Of a stretch of 59,185 bases of DNA, positions 19,231-27,097 are shown piece after piece; the stretch's first letter is position 1; each line of letters starts with the position of its first letter. The notes beneath the pieces are model-generated. The model searched no databases and was not told the DNA's origin. It saw only the letters and a program-made list of their open reading frames with translations. Source of the DNA: Desulfatibacillum alkenivorans DSM 16219. Its GTDB lineage: Bacteria > Desulfobacterota > Desulfobacteria > Desulfobacterales > Desulfatibacillaceae. A program made the position numbers and the translations under genes. The stretch lies in assembly GCF_900142135.1 (NCBI RefSeq), contig NZ_FQZU01000038.1, positions 1-59,185 of the forward strand, written 5' to 3'.

Positions 19231-21222
19231 ATGAGCCTGACCCGGCGGAGTACCTTTTTAGGATTTGTTCTGGCGATTATCGTGTTTGGGGCCTTTTATC
19301 CCGCCTTGCAAGGGGGATTTATCTGGGACGACGACCATTACGTGACCGCCAATCCCGCGCTGACCGCACATGACGGCCTGTCCCGCATCTGGTTTGACAG
19401 GGAAGCCACGCCCCAATACTACCCCCTGGTTCACACCCTGTACCGGCTGGAGCACAAGCTCTGGGGATTCAACCCGTTAGGATACCATGCAGTAAACCTG
19501 TGCCTGCACATCCTGGCGGCCCTGCTTTTGTGGCGGGCGCTTTTTCTGCTGCAGATTCCCGGAGCCTGGCTGGCTGCGCTCTTGTTCGCCGTGCATCCGG
19601 TTCAGGTGGAGACCGTGGCCTGGATTACGGAGCGCAAGAACGTCCTGTCCGGCGTGTTTTATCTGGGGTCGGGCTTGTGTTTACTTCGATATTTTTTCCC
19701 CTCCGGCGATAAAGCCCCGTCGTCTCCATGGTATTGGGCGGGGCTTGTCCTTTACGTCTGCGCGCTGTTAAGCAAAACCACATCGGCGACCCTGCCTCTG
19801 GCCATGATGGTTGTCCTTTGGTTCAAACGGGGCCGGGTCTCCTTAAAGGAGTCGGCCTGCCTGGCGCCTTTTATCTTCCTGGGCCTTGTTTTCGGGCTGC
19901 ACACAGCCTGGCTGGAGGTGCATCACGTGGGCGCCTGGGGCGAGGATTGGGCCTTGAGTCCGGTGCAGAAAATCATTTTGGCCGGCCGGTCGTCCTGGTT
20001 TTACGCCCTCAAGCTGCTGGCGCCGGTGAACCTGGCCTTTAACTATCCCAGGTGGGACCTGGATGCGTCCAGGTGGAGCCTGTATCTTTACCCTGCAGGA
20101 ATGATTTTGCTTGCCGGCCTTCTTTGGCGCCTTGGAAAGCGCATATCCCGGGGGCCGTTGGCCGGGATGCTGTTTTTTCTGATTGGGCTTTTCCCCGCTT
20201 TGGGCTTTTTCCGGGTTTATCCATTCCGCTATTCTTACGTGGCGGACCATTTTCAATACCTGGCCTGCATAGGGCTTTTGGCTTTGGCCGGGGCGGCGGC
20301 CGCCCGGCTTTACAAAAGACGCCCTGTTCCGGCGGGGGTTTTATCCTTTTTGGCTGCAGCCGTGCTGTGCGTGCTGACCTGGAACCAAGCCTCGGTGTTC
20401 AAGGATTCTCAAACCCTGTGGGAGCGCACATTGGAAATCAACCCCCACTCCTATCAGGCCCACAACGACCTGGGCGCCATCCTGGCGGGCCAGGGGAACC
20501 TGGATGAGGCCGTGGAGCATTTCAGGCAGGCTGCGGCCATTCAGCCAAATTACCCGGAAGCCTGGAACAACCTGAGCCAGGCGGGATTCGCCGCGGGAGA
20601 CTACGCCAAAGCGAAAGCCTTGGCGGAAAAGGCTTTGAGCCTGGATCCCGTCAACTCGCTGGGGCACTGGAACGCGGGCATGGCCTGCCTGCGTTTGCAT
20701 GACCGGCATTGTGCGTTAAAGCATATTGCCTGGGCGACGGCGTCCGACCCGGACTGGGGGCGGGCCAACCTGATGCTGGCCAAATTGCTGGCTGGGGAAG
20801 GCCATCCGGCAAAAGCGCGGGTGTTTTTGGAAAACGCATTGGCCGTCATGCCGGAAAGCCTGGACGCGCACCTGGTTTTCGCCCAGGTTTGGGAGGATTT
20901 GGGCGAGTATCGCCAGGCGCTTGGGTTGTACGACCAGGCCTTGCTGCTGGACCCGGATAACCCGGCGGTTCTGTACGGCAAGGCCCAGGCTTTGTTCCAC
21001 GCCGGATACCGGACCGAAGGCGCGGCCCTCATGGAGTTTTTGACGGCCTCAGCCCCGGATAATCCCGGAGTCAATTACAATTACGGGCTCATGCTGCTGG
21101 CCCTGGGCGACGGGGCCCGGGCGCAGGCTTACCTGGAAAAGGCCCTGGCGGCCAAACCGGATTTTTGGGAGGCCCGAAAAGCCCTGGAGATCGCCCGCCG
21201 GAAAAAGAACCCGTTGCAATAG
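19231..21222 (+). CDS. Polytopic membrane protein with C-terminal TPR repeats (glycosyltransferase-like)
   Basis: The 663-residue product has about ten membrane segments in residues 1-390, then at least seven TPR units (about 395-655; for example [20 protein letters not shown]). The membrane part resembles the GT-C fold of TMTC/PMT-type mannosyltransferases: an early acidic [14 protein letters not shown] loop and [20 protein letters not shown], which is characteristic of that group. Such proteins are thought to move sugars from lipid carriers onto acceptors at the outer face of the membrane; the substrate is unknown. ATG behind GGGGGGTAA. A second protein of like layout lies at 21699. Confidence 0.8.
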   Translation: MSLTRRSTFLGFVLAIIVFGAFYPALQGGFIWDDDHYVTANPALTAHDGLSRIWFDREATPQYYPLVHTLYRLEHKLWGFNPLGYHAVNLCLHILAALLLWRALFLLQIPGAWLAALLFAVHPVQVETVAWITERKNVLSGVFYLGSGLCLLRYFFPSGDKAPSSPWYWAGLVLYVCALLSKTTSATLPLAMMVVLWFKRGRVSLKESACLAPFIFLGLVFGLHTAWLEVHHVGAWGEDWALSPVQKIILAGRSSWFYALKLLAPVNLAFNYPRWDLDASRWSLYLYPAGMILLAGLLWRLGKRISRGPLAGMLFFLIGLFPALGFFRVYPFRYSYVADHFQYLACIGLLALAGAAAARLYKRRPVPAGVLSFLAAAVLCVLTWNQASVFKDSQTLWERTLEINPHSYQAHNDLGAILAGQGNLDEAVEHFRQAAAIQPNYPEAWNNLSQAGFAAGDYAKAKALAEKALSLDPVNSLGHWNAGMACLRLHDRHCALKHIAWATASDPDWGRANLMLAKLLAGEGHPAKARVFLENALAVMPESLDAHLVFAQVWEDLGEYRQALGLYDQALLLDPDNPAVLYGKAQALFHAGYRTEGAALMEFLTASAPDNPGVNYNYGLMLLALGDGARAQAYLEKALAAKPDFWEARKALEIARRKKNPLQ

Positions 21223-21277
21223 ACGCGTAAAACCTCTATGCCTGGAGCATGATTGCATCAAAGCACGGGAGGAATAC

Positions 21278-21694
21278 ATGAAATCGTATCGCAAGGAACT
21301 ATGGTTTGAAATCCCCGCCCGCCGGGGTTTTGTCAACATCACCCGCACGGTCCAGGAATGCGTGGCGGACAGCGGCGTCCAGGAAGGCCTGGTTTTGTGC
21401 AACGCCATGCATATCACGGCCTCGGTTTTCATCAACGACGACGAGTCCGGCCTGCATCACGACTATGAAGTGTGGCTGGAGAAGCTGGCGCCCCATGCGC
21501 CCGTGGATCAATACCGCCATAACGTGGGCGAGGATAACGCGGACGCCCACATGAAACGCCAGATCATGGGCCGCGAGGTGGTGGTCGCCGTCACGGAGGG
21601 CATGCTGGATTTGGGAACCTGGGAGCAGATTTTCTACGGCGAATTTGACGGCCGCCGCCGGAAAAGGGTGTTGGTCAAGATTATCGGAGAATAG
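21278..21694 (+). CDS. YjbQ family protein (secondary thiamine-phosphate synthase family)
   Basis: The 138-residue protein matches the UPF0047/YjbQ family across its length: [20 protein letters not shown], then [24 protein letters not shown]-like [16 protein letters not shown] and [19 protein letters not shown]. The family has weak thiamine-phosphate synthase activity in vitro; its main role is unsettled. ATG at 21278 follows GGGAGGAATAC. It sits between two membrane TPR proteins and touches the second one (four-base gap), so it is probably cotranscribed, though no functional link is known. Confidence 0.9.
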   Translation: MKSYRKELWFEIPARRGFVNITRTVQECVADSGVQEGLVLCNAMHITASVFINDDESGLHHDYEVWLEKLAPHAPVDQYRHNVGEDNADAHMKRQIMGREVVVAVTEGMLDLGTWEQIFYGEFDGRRRKRVLVKIIGE

Positions 21695-21698
21695 ATTT

Positions 21699-23354
21699 TT
21701 GGAAGACGCCGCGAATCAGGGGATAACGGCAAAGGGCGGGGGAGGGCGGCGAGGCTGGATGGCGCTTTTGGCGGCGGTTTTCGCAACCGCCTTTTTGGTG
21801 CGGCTGTTTTACTGCCTGGAAATCTCCCGGACGCCCTTGTTTTCACTGCTAATGAACGACGCGGCCTCCTATGACGCCTGGGCCAGGGAGATCGCCTCGG
21901 GCGCCTGGTTGGGAGACGATGCTTTTTATCAGGCGCCCTTGTATCCCTATTTCCTGGGCGTTTTGTATAAATTATTCGGCCCCAACCTTTTCGTCGTGCG
22001 CATGGTCCAGATTGTTCTGGGCGCCTTCACATGCGTGCTCACGGCCCAGGCGGGCAAGTGGTTTTTCTCTCCAATCGCCGGAGCGGTTGCGGGCTTTCTT
22101 ATGGCCCTATACCCTCCGGCCGTCTATTTTGACGTACTCATCCAGAAAACCGTGCTGGCTCTGTTTTTTACAGCCCTGTTTCTGGCTTTGGCGGGCCGGG
22201 CCATAGGAGACCCTTCCGAATCGCGATGGCTTGCAGCGGGATCGGCCCTGGGCGCCCTATGCCTGGTGCGGGAAAACGCCTTGCTGCTGGTTTTTTTGGC
22301 GGGCCTGTGGATCCTGCTTCATTTTCGGGGTCGCGGAATAAAAAAAAGCATAGCTCTGGTCGCCGCCTTTGTCCTGGGCGTTATGTTGATCCTTGCGCCC
22401 GCGGCGATTCGAAACGCCGCCGTAGGCGGAGAGTTCGTCCTGACAACCTCCCAGTTCGGCCCCAATTTTTACATAGGCAACAACCCGGAGGCCAACGGCA
22501 TGTACATGCCCCTGGTGGAAGGCCGGGGCATGACCGAGTTCGAACGGGAGGACGCCACCCGTCTCGCCCAGGAGGCGGAAGGGCGGGAGCTGACTCCGGC
22601 CCAGGTTTCCCGCTATTGGACAAGCCGGGCTTTGGACTTCATCCTGTCCAGCCCCGGCCATTGGGCCGCGCTGATGCTGCAAAAATCCTGGCTGTTCTGG
22701 AACGCAACCGAGCTGCCGGACACCGAATGCCAGTACACTTACGAGAAGCATTCCCGCATTCTGGGCGGCCTTGCCGAAAACTTTCATTTTGGAATACTGC
22801 CGCCCCTGGCGGTTTTCGGATTATGCGTTGGCATTCGGGACAGGAAAAGCCTGGGCCTGCTATATGTTTCGGCGGCGGGTTTTTTCGCCTCCACCATTTT
22901 GTTTTACGTGTTCGCCCGCTACAGAGCGCCCATTCTCCCTATTCTGGCCCTATTCGCAGGGGCGGGATTGGCCGGGGCGGCGCCGATGCTTATGGCTTGG
23001 CGCATCAAGCCGCTTGCGCTTTGTCTGGCGCCGGCGCTTGTCATTGCTCTGCTGGTCAATCAGCCTTTGCCCTTTAAGCATCAAATGACGGCCAGGGCCT
23101 TTTATAATGCGGGAACCGCTCTTTACAACCAGGGCCGGGAAAATGTATCTATTCCCTATTTCCGGGAAGCCATTCGCCTGGACCCGGAATTCGCCTTCGC
23201 CCATTACAATCTGGGCCTGGCCCTGGAACGGCTGGGCAGGAACGGCGAAGCTCTGATACATTACACCCAGGCGGTGCGTTTGAACCCGGATGCGGACAGG
23301 CACCGGATTCGCCTGGATATGCTTAGGAAAAAAATGAACGGCGCGGATGAATGA
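21699..23354 (+). CDS. GT39-type polytopic membrane protein with C-terminal TPR
   Basis: The 551-residue product has an N-terminal hydrophobic helix, an acidic luminal loop with NDAASYDAWAREIASGAWLG, and some ten membrane segments. This is the plan of PMT_2 (GT39/ArnT-like) glycosyltransferases, in which the Asp pair in the first loop acts on lipid-linked sugar. Residues about 470-540 form two TPR units (AIRLDPEFAFAHYNLGLALE). The start chosen is TTG 21699, nine bases after GGAG and just past the YjbQ stop; the frame is open further upstream, but that would overlap the YjbQ gene. Substrate unknown. Confidence 0.8.
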   Translation: MEDAANQGITAKGGGGRRGWMALLAAVFATAFLVRLFYCLEISRTPLFSLLMNDAASYDAWAREIASGAWLGDDAFYQAPLYPYFLGVLYKLFGPNLFVVRMVQIVLGAFTCVLTAQAGKWFFSPIAGAVAGFLMALYPPAVYFDVLIQKTVLALFFTALFLALAGRAIGDPSESRWLAAGSALGALCLVRENALLLVFLAGLWILLHFRGRGIKKSIALVAAFVLGVMLILAPAAIRNAAVGGEFVLTTSQFGPNFYIGNNPEANGMYMPLVEGRGMTEFEREDATRLAQEAEGRELTPAQVSRYWTSRALDFILSSPGHWAALMLQKSWLFWNATELPDTECQYTYEKHSRILGGLAENFHFGILPPLAVFGLCVGIRDRKSLGLLYVSAAGFFASTILFYVFARYRAPILPILALFAGAGLAGAAPMLMAWRIKPLALCLAPALVIALLVNQPLPFKHQMTARAFYNAGTALYNQGRENVSIPYFREAIRLDPEFAFAHYNLGLALERLGRNGEALIHYTQAVRLNPDADRHRIRLDMLRKKMNGADE

Positions 23355-23394
23355 GGCCGGGCCGTCAGCATCCAAAATCGGGAGACACAACATC

Positions 23395-23565
23395 ATGCCG
23401 GAAAAACTGGAAAAGGAACTGAACGAGGCCCTGGATTACGCCATGCAATATATGGAGGAAGTCACGGGCAAGGCCGCCAGCCAGGAGGAATTGGCCCGGG
23501 CTCTGAAAAAGTATTTTGTCTTGAACGAAATCAAGGCCTACATCGAAATGGAGCGTAACGGGTGA
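23395..23565 (+). CDS. Small acidic helical protein, unknown function
   Basis: A 56-residue product starting MPEKLEKELNEALDYAMQYM and ending KAYIEMERNG. It is predicted almost entirely helical, with no cysteines or membrane segment. The ATG at 23395 follows GGGAG by ten bases; an earlier in-frame ATG at 23347 would overlap the preceding gene. No family recognised. The good ribosome binding site and codon pattern support a real gene. Confidence 0.6.
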   Translation: MPEKLEKELNEALDYAMQYMEEVTGKAASQEELARALKKYFVLNEIKAYIEMERNG

Positions 23566-23640
23566 TTTTACATTTTGTGTGTTAAAGGTTCCCTGTCGAG
23601 TATTGCCTGTTTGAAATTGTTTTGGTTTCAAATGGTTATG

Positions 23641-23670
23641 TATGTATTCCCACGCGAAGCATGGGAGCGA
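23641..23670. repeat. REP-like palindrome, copy 1
   Basis: Core CCCACGC-GAA-GCATGGG forms a near-perfect hairpin in a non-coding gap. A copy differing at about three positions, with the same leading TATGTAT, lies at 30709-30737. Short intergenic palindromes of the type 'cccacgc..gcgtggga' are widespread in environmental proteobacteria and often belong to REP families moved by RAYT transposases; no RAYT gene is in this window. Confidence 0.7.
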
Positions 23671-23677
23671 GATAAAA

Positions 23678-23730
23678 AAAGGCAGTCAAGCCGGGGATTA
23701 AGGCCCGGCGGGACTGCCTTTGATTTTTAT
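23678..23730 (-). terminator. Intrinsic terminator downstream of the SapC-family gene
   Basis: AAAGGCAGTC (23678-23687) pairs with GACTGCCTTT (23712-23721), with an inner CCGGG/CCCGG stem. A-rich sequence on one side and TGATTTTTATT on the other make it usable from either strand. It lies 25 bases past the stop of the SapC-family gene. Confidence 0.8.
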
Positions 23731-23746
23731 TGATTGCAAACCTGTC

Positions 23747-24466
23747 TTATTTGATCATGGCCATGAGGCTTCTGAAATTGGACAGGGAGTACAGGTGGGA
23801 ATAGATCCAGGCCAGGTAGCCGGTGCGGACCAGGTTGACGATTTTTTCGTCGTCCAGGTTGAAAATTCCCATTTCGTCCACCATCAGCAGGCGGCCGAAC
23901 CCGATTTTTTCGCCCTTGGGCAGGGTGATGTTAGCGGAAACGTCTTTGAACAGTTCATATTCCTGGAGCAGCTTGACCATTTCTTTGGTGGCCTCGTGCT
24001 GCACCTGGTAATTTTGAAGGAACTGCACCACTCTTTTGAACTCGTCCGTCTGTTTTCCGTCATCGTCAAACAGGGCCATGCCTTCGCTTTTGCCGAAGCC
24101 CTCGAAGTTCGAGTCCACGCAAACGGCGTAGGAGGCGTCTTCGCCCACGTTGGAAGCCAGGACAAAAGGATAACGGCGGAAATAGGCAGGCATATAAGTC
24201 CCCTCTTTCCATTTGCCATCCTTGCCCACAAACAGGTTTTCTTCGTTACGCAACCCAAGAATAGCCACAGGAACTATCTGATCTTCCCCCGCACGCGTGA
24301 AAACAACCGGAAAAAACTTAGCGGCTTCCAAAAACTCCTGTCCTACGATCACAACGGAGTTCAGTTTGGATGCAAAAGAGTAATCTTTCACCGGGGCCAC
24401 TTTGACCGATTTGTGCGTCACGGAGTTAAGAAAGATGGGGTTTTTGTAAATGCCTTGTTCTGCCAT
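23747..24466 (-). CDS. SapC family protein
   Basis: The 239-residue protein aligns with the SapC family (Pfam SapC): N-terminal KNPIFLNSVTHKSVKVAP, FFPVVFTRA, VPVAILGLRNEENLFVGKDG-like core, YMPAYFRRYPFVLASN, and CVDSNFEGFGKSEGMALFDD near residue 115. The name comes from a gene next to a Campylobacter surface-layer gene; the biochemical role is unknown. No signal peptide or membrane segment. No S-layer candidate lies next to it. The ATG at 24466 follows AAGGAGAAACC. Confidence 0.85.
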   Translation of the reverse strand: MAEQGIYKNPIFLNSVTHKSVKVAPVKDYSFASKLNSVVIVGQEFLEAAKFFPVVFTRAGEDQIVPVAILGLRNEENLFVGKDGKWKEGTYMPAYFRRYPFVLASNVGEDASYAVCVDSNFEGFGKSEGMALFDDDGKQTDEFKRVVQFLQNYQVQHEATKEMVKLLQEYELFKDVSANITLPKGEKIGFGRLLMVDEMGIFNLDDEKIVNLVRTGYLAWIYSHLYSLSNFRSLMAMIK

Positions 24467-24730
24467 ACCAGGTTTCTCCTTTCAATTCATCTGGAATACG
24501 ATTGCGCAAAACCCATGGATAGATGGTTGGAATCAGAATCCTGTCTACCACACTGATTGCTTGCGGTCAACCGCCATATACATTTTAAATACTTGACCAT
24601 TTACATTCTCTCTACTAAAAGAAAGCGATGCAAAAGGCAACGTTTTTTATGTGAACTGTTAGGTATTTCACAATACCGGCTTGGTTCCCATCCCACACTT
24701 CCATAAAGCAATATCGTGAAAGGCGAAAAA

Positions 24731-26323
24731 ATGACCGAGGAAATCGTACAGCGCACTTCCTATGACGACGTCCCTTACGAAAGCAATCCTTTCCCGCAAA
24801 CGCACCCGCAGCGCCTGGCGGCCCTGGCCGCGCTCTTCGGCCTGAATCCCCCGGACATCCAAAAATGCCGGGTGCTGGAAATGGGATGCGCGTCAGGCGG
24901 CAACCTGATTCCCATGGCCTGTCATTTTCCCGAGGCGGAATTTGTGGGCGTGGACCTGGCCCTGGAGCAGGTGAAGGCGGGCCGCAAGGTGATCGAGGAC
25001 CTGGGCCTGAAAAACGTCCGCATTGAAAACGCCAGCATCATGGACATTGACGAGTCCTGGGGAAAGTTCGATTTTGTCATCTCCCACGGCGTCTTTTCCT
25101 GGGTGCCCGGGGAGGTGCAGGAAAAAATGATGGCCGTGTGCTCTGAAAATCTCACGGACGGCGGCCTGGCCTACCTTTCTTATAATGTGTATCCCGGCTG
25201 GCACATGCGCGGCATGATCCGCCACATGATGCTGTACCACACGGCCCAGTTTGAAGATCAGCCGCGCAAGGTGCAGCAGGCGAGGGCTTTGGTGGACTTT
25301 TTGGCCAAATCCGTTCCCACGGAAAACAACTACTACGGCCTGCTTCTGAAAAGCGAGATGGACCTTTTGAAAAAGAGCAAGGACTATTACCTTTTTCACG
25401 AGCACCTTGAGGATCGGAACGAGCCCATGTATTTCCACCAGTTCGCCGAAATGGCCAACAAGCACGGGATGCAATACCTGGGAGAATCCGATTTCAGCAC
25501 CATGCTCACGTCCGGGTTTTCCAAAGAGGTCAGCGAGACGCTCAAGCGGATTAGCAAAAACATCATCCAGACCGAGCAATACATGGATTTCGTGCGCAAC
25601 CGCATGTTTCGCCAGACCATCCTGTGCAAGACCGGAAGCGCCGTCAATCGCAACGTGACGGCCGGCCGCCTTGAAAAATTCCTTTTTGCTTCAGCGGCCA
25701 AGGCTCAGGACGATTTGACCGATTTGTCCGCGGAAACCCGGATTACCTTCAAAAGCCCCAAAGGCCCCTCCATTTCCATATCCCGGCCTATTACCAAAGC
25801 CGCCCTCTTTGCGCTTAAAGAAGCCTGGCCCAGGGCCCTGGGCATCGATGAATTGGCGGCCGCCGCCAAAAAGAAATTGATGGAGGGGGGGATAAAAGAC
25901 GCCGAAAAAGTGGAAGAGGCGCAGTTCAAGCAAGTTCTTCTCGCAGACATGCTGCAATGCATGACCATCAGCCTTGTGGAATACCATCTATGGCAAGGCG
26001 ATTTTGTCTCTGAAATCAGCGAAAAGCCCAAGGTCAGCCCGTTGGGCGCTGTATACGCCAAAATGCGTCCCCGGACGGTCAATCAGCGCCACGAAACCGT
26101 GCCTCTGGACGCGGCTTTGATCAACATGATTCCTTTAGTGGACGGAACCCGGGACAAGGCGGCGCTGGTGGAAGGCATGGTCGCCTTGGTGAAAGAAGGC
26201 GTCCTTTCCCTCAAACGTGAAGGCAAACCCGTTGAGGATTCGGAATTCATTCAAACCACCATGGAAAAGGTGGTTGAGAACGGCCTGACATACCTGAAGA
26301 ATAACGCGCTGCTGGTGGCTTGA
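24731..26323 (+). CDS. SAM-dependent methyltransferase with regulatory domain
   Basis: The 530-residue protein has a class I methyltransferase domain in about residues 30-180 (motif I VLEMGCASGG, motif II VGVDLALEQVKAG, VISHGVFSWVP). A methyltransferase regulatory domain follows (about 200-290; Pfam MethyTransf_Reg type), then a C-terminal region with a predicted PKMT-type winged-helix fold (about 390-530). The family is thought to methylate proteins; the substrate is unknown. The ATG at 24731 is used instead of the GTG at 24716 because AAAGG then falls in ribosome-binding position. Transcribed divergently from the SapC-family gene with a 264-base gap. Confidence 0.85.
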   Translation: MTEEIVQRTSYDDVPYESNPFPQTHPQRLAALAALFGLNPPDIQKCRVLEMGCASGGNLIPMACHFPEAEFVGVDLALEQVKAGRKVIEDLGLKNVRIENASIMDIDESWGKFDFVISHGVFSWVPGEVQEKMMAVCSENLTDGGLAYLSYNVYPGWHMRGMIRHMMLYHTAQFEDQPRKVQQARALVDFLAKSVPTENNYYGLLLKSEMDLLKKSKDYYLFHEHLEDRNEPMYFHQFAEMANKHGMQYLGESDFSTMLTSGFSKEVSETLKRISKNIIQTEQYMDFVRNRMFRQTILCKTGSAVNRNVTAGRLEKFLFASAAKAQDDLTDLSAETRITFKSPKGPSISISRPITKAALFALKEAWPRALGIDELAAAAKKKLMEGGIKDAEKVEEAQFKQVLLADMLQCMTISLVEYHLWQGDFVSEISEKPKVSPLGAVYAKMRPRTVNQRHETVPLDAALINMIPLVDGTRDKAALVEGMVALVKEGVLSLKREGKPVEDSEFIQTTMEKVVENGLTYLKNNALLVA

Positions 26324-26457
26324 TTCCTATCAGGTTGCTGGGGTTCTGATCTATTTGCGGCATTATCTGCTCAAGCTGCCTGAGTCAATACGAAATCGTA
26401 CGCACTGAAAAATCAACCCCGTATGCATTAGGGTTGAGATCAAGCAAGAACAACCAA

Positions 26458-26493
26458 AACCGCCGGGCCGGACAAATTTCCGGTCCGGCGGTT
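26458..26493 (-). terminator. Hairpin terminator after the small secreted-protein gene
   Basis: AACCGCCGGGCCGGA pairs with TCCGGTCCGGCGGTT around a short AAATT loop, with one mismatch. On the minus strand it follows the stop at 26509 within about 16 bases and is followed by a T-rich TTTTGGTTGTTCTTG. Confidence 0.7.
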
Positions 26494-26508
26494 CCGTTTC
26501 CCTTTATT

Positions 26509-26791
26509 TTACCAAAGCATGGCGACGGCGTCCTCCAGGGACATCTGCACGGACCTGCCCCGCACCGTGACGGTGACGCAGGGATTGGCGCAGCTCGTGC
26601 CTGAGAAATCAACCTCCACGCCGCTGATGGCCATGGTCCTCCCGTTGGCAATGCTGCAGGCCGAGTCGCCGGTTATGTTCTCCAAGGTGCAGTCACAGGT
26701 TCTTTCGTCCACCCATGTCGCCTATCACGGCCCCTTGGGCGGCCGGCAGGCGCATCAAAGAAGCCAGAATAGCCTGAAAAGCCTTTTTCAT
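26509..26791 (-). pseudogene. Small secreted cysteine-containing protein, apparently frameshifted
   Basis: From ATG 26791, six bases after AGGAGG, the frame codes a signal-peptide-like start (MKKAFQAILASLMRLPAAQG) and then stops at codon 33. From about 26712 a frame shifted by one base runs on for 67 codons, with four cysteines in its first half and the end VDFSGTSCANPC...SLEDAVAML. This end matches the C-terminus of the large secreted protein at 27098 (FDFSQTTCENPT...DLDDAIAYF). A one-base change near the G-run at 26712-26714 would restore a single secreted protein of about 90 residues. It could instead be two frames with the second starting at GTG 26712, but the signal peptide would then be orphaned. 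Confidence 0.6.
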
Positions 26792-27097
26792 GGATTCCTC
26801 CTAATGTTGAAATGGTAATATATTCGATTTATTAACATAGATAATGTTGAAGACTTGTGCTCGTCAAACCATTGGCAAAAAAAGTTGACCCCCATTTTTT
26901 CGATCTGTATTATCGAAGTTCAATTTCTGTAAAAATTTAGGGAGATATGCTGTGTCTCCCAGGTGAATCGGCCAAATCTGTTTTGCCGGATAGAGTGATG
27001 CGCCGTTTTGGTTGAAAATATGGACCAGCCAGGTCCATTCCCGCCCAAGCCGTATTGATGAAGAAAAGACTGATCCGTAATCAAGGAGGTTCCCGAC
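26792..27097. other. Divergent intergenic region
   Basis: About 300 AT-richer bases between the small secreted gene (minus) and the DUF1566/dockerin gene (plus). It holds AGGAGG for the minus gene at 26797-26802, a hairpin GGGAGATATGCTGTGTCTCCC-like at about 26940-26960, a short hairpin GGACCAGCCAGGTCC at about 27022-27036, and AAGGAGG for the plus gene shortly before 27098. No known riboswitch class was recognised. Confidence 0.6.
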
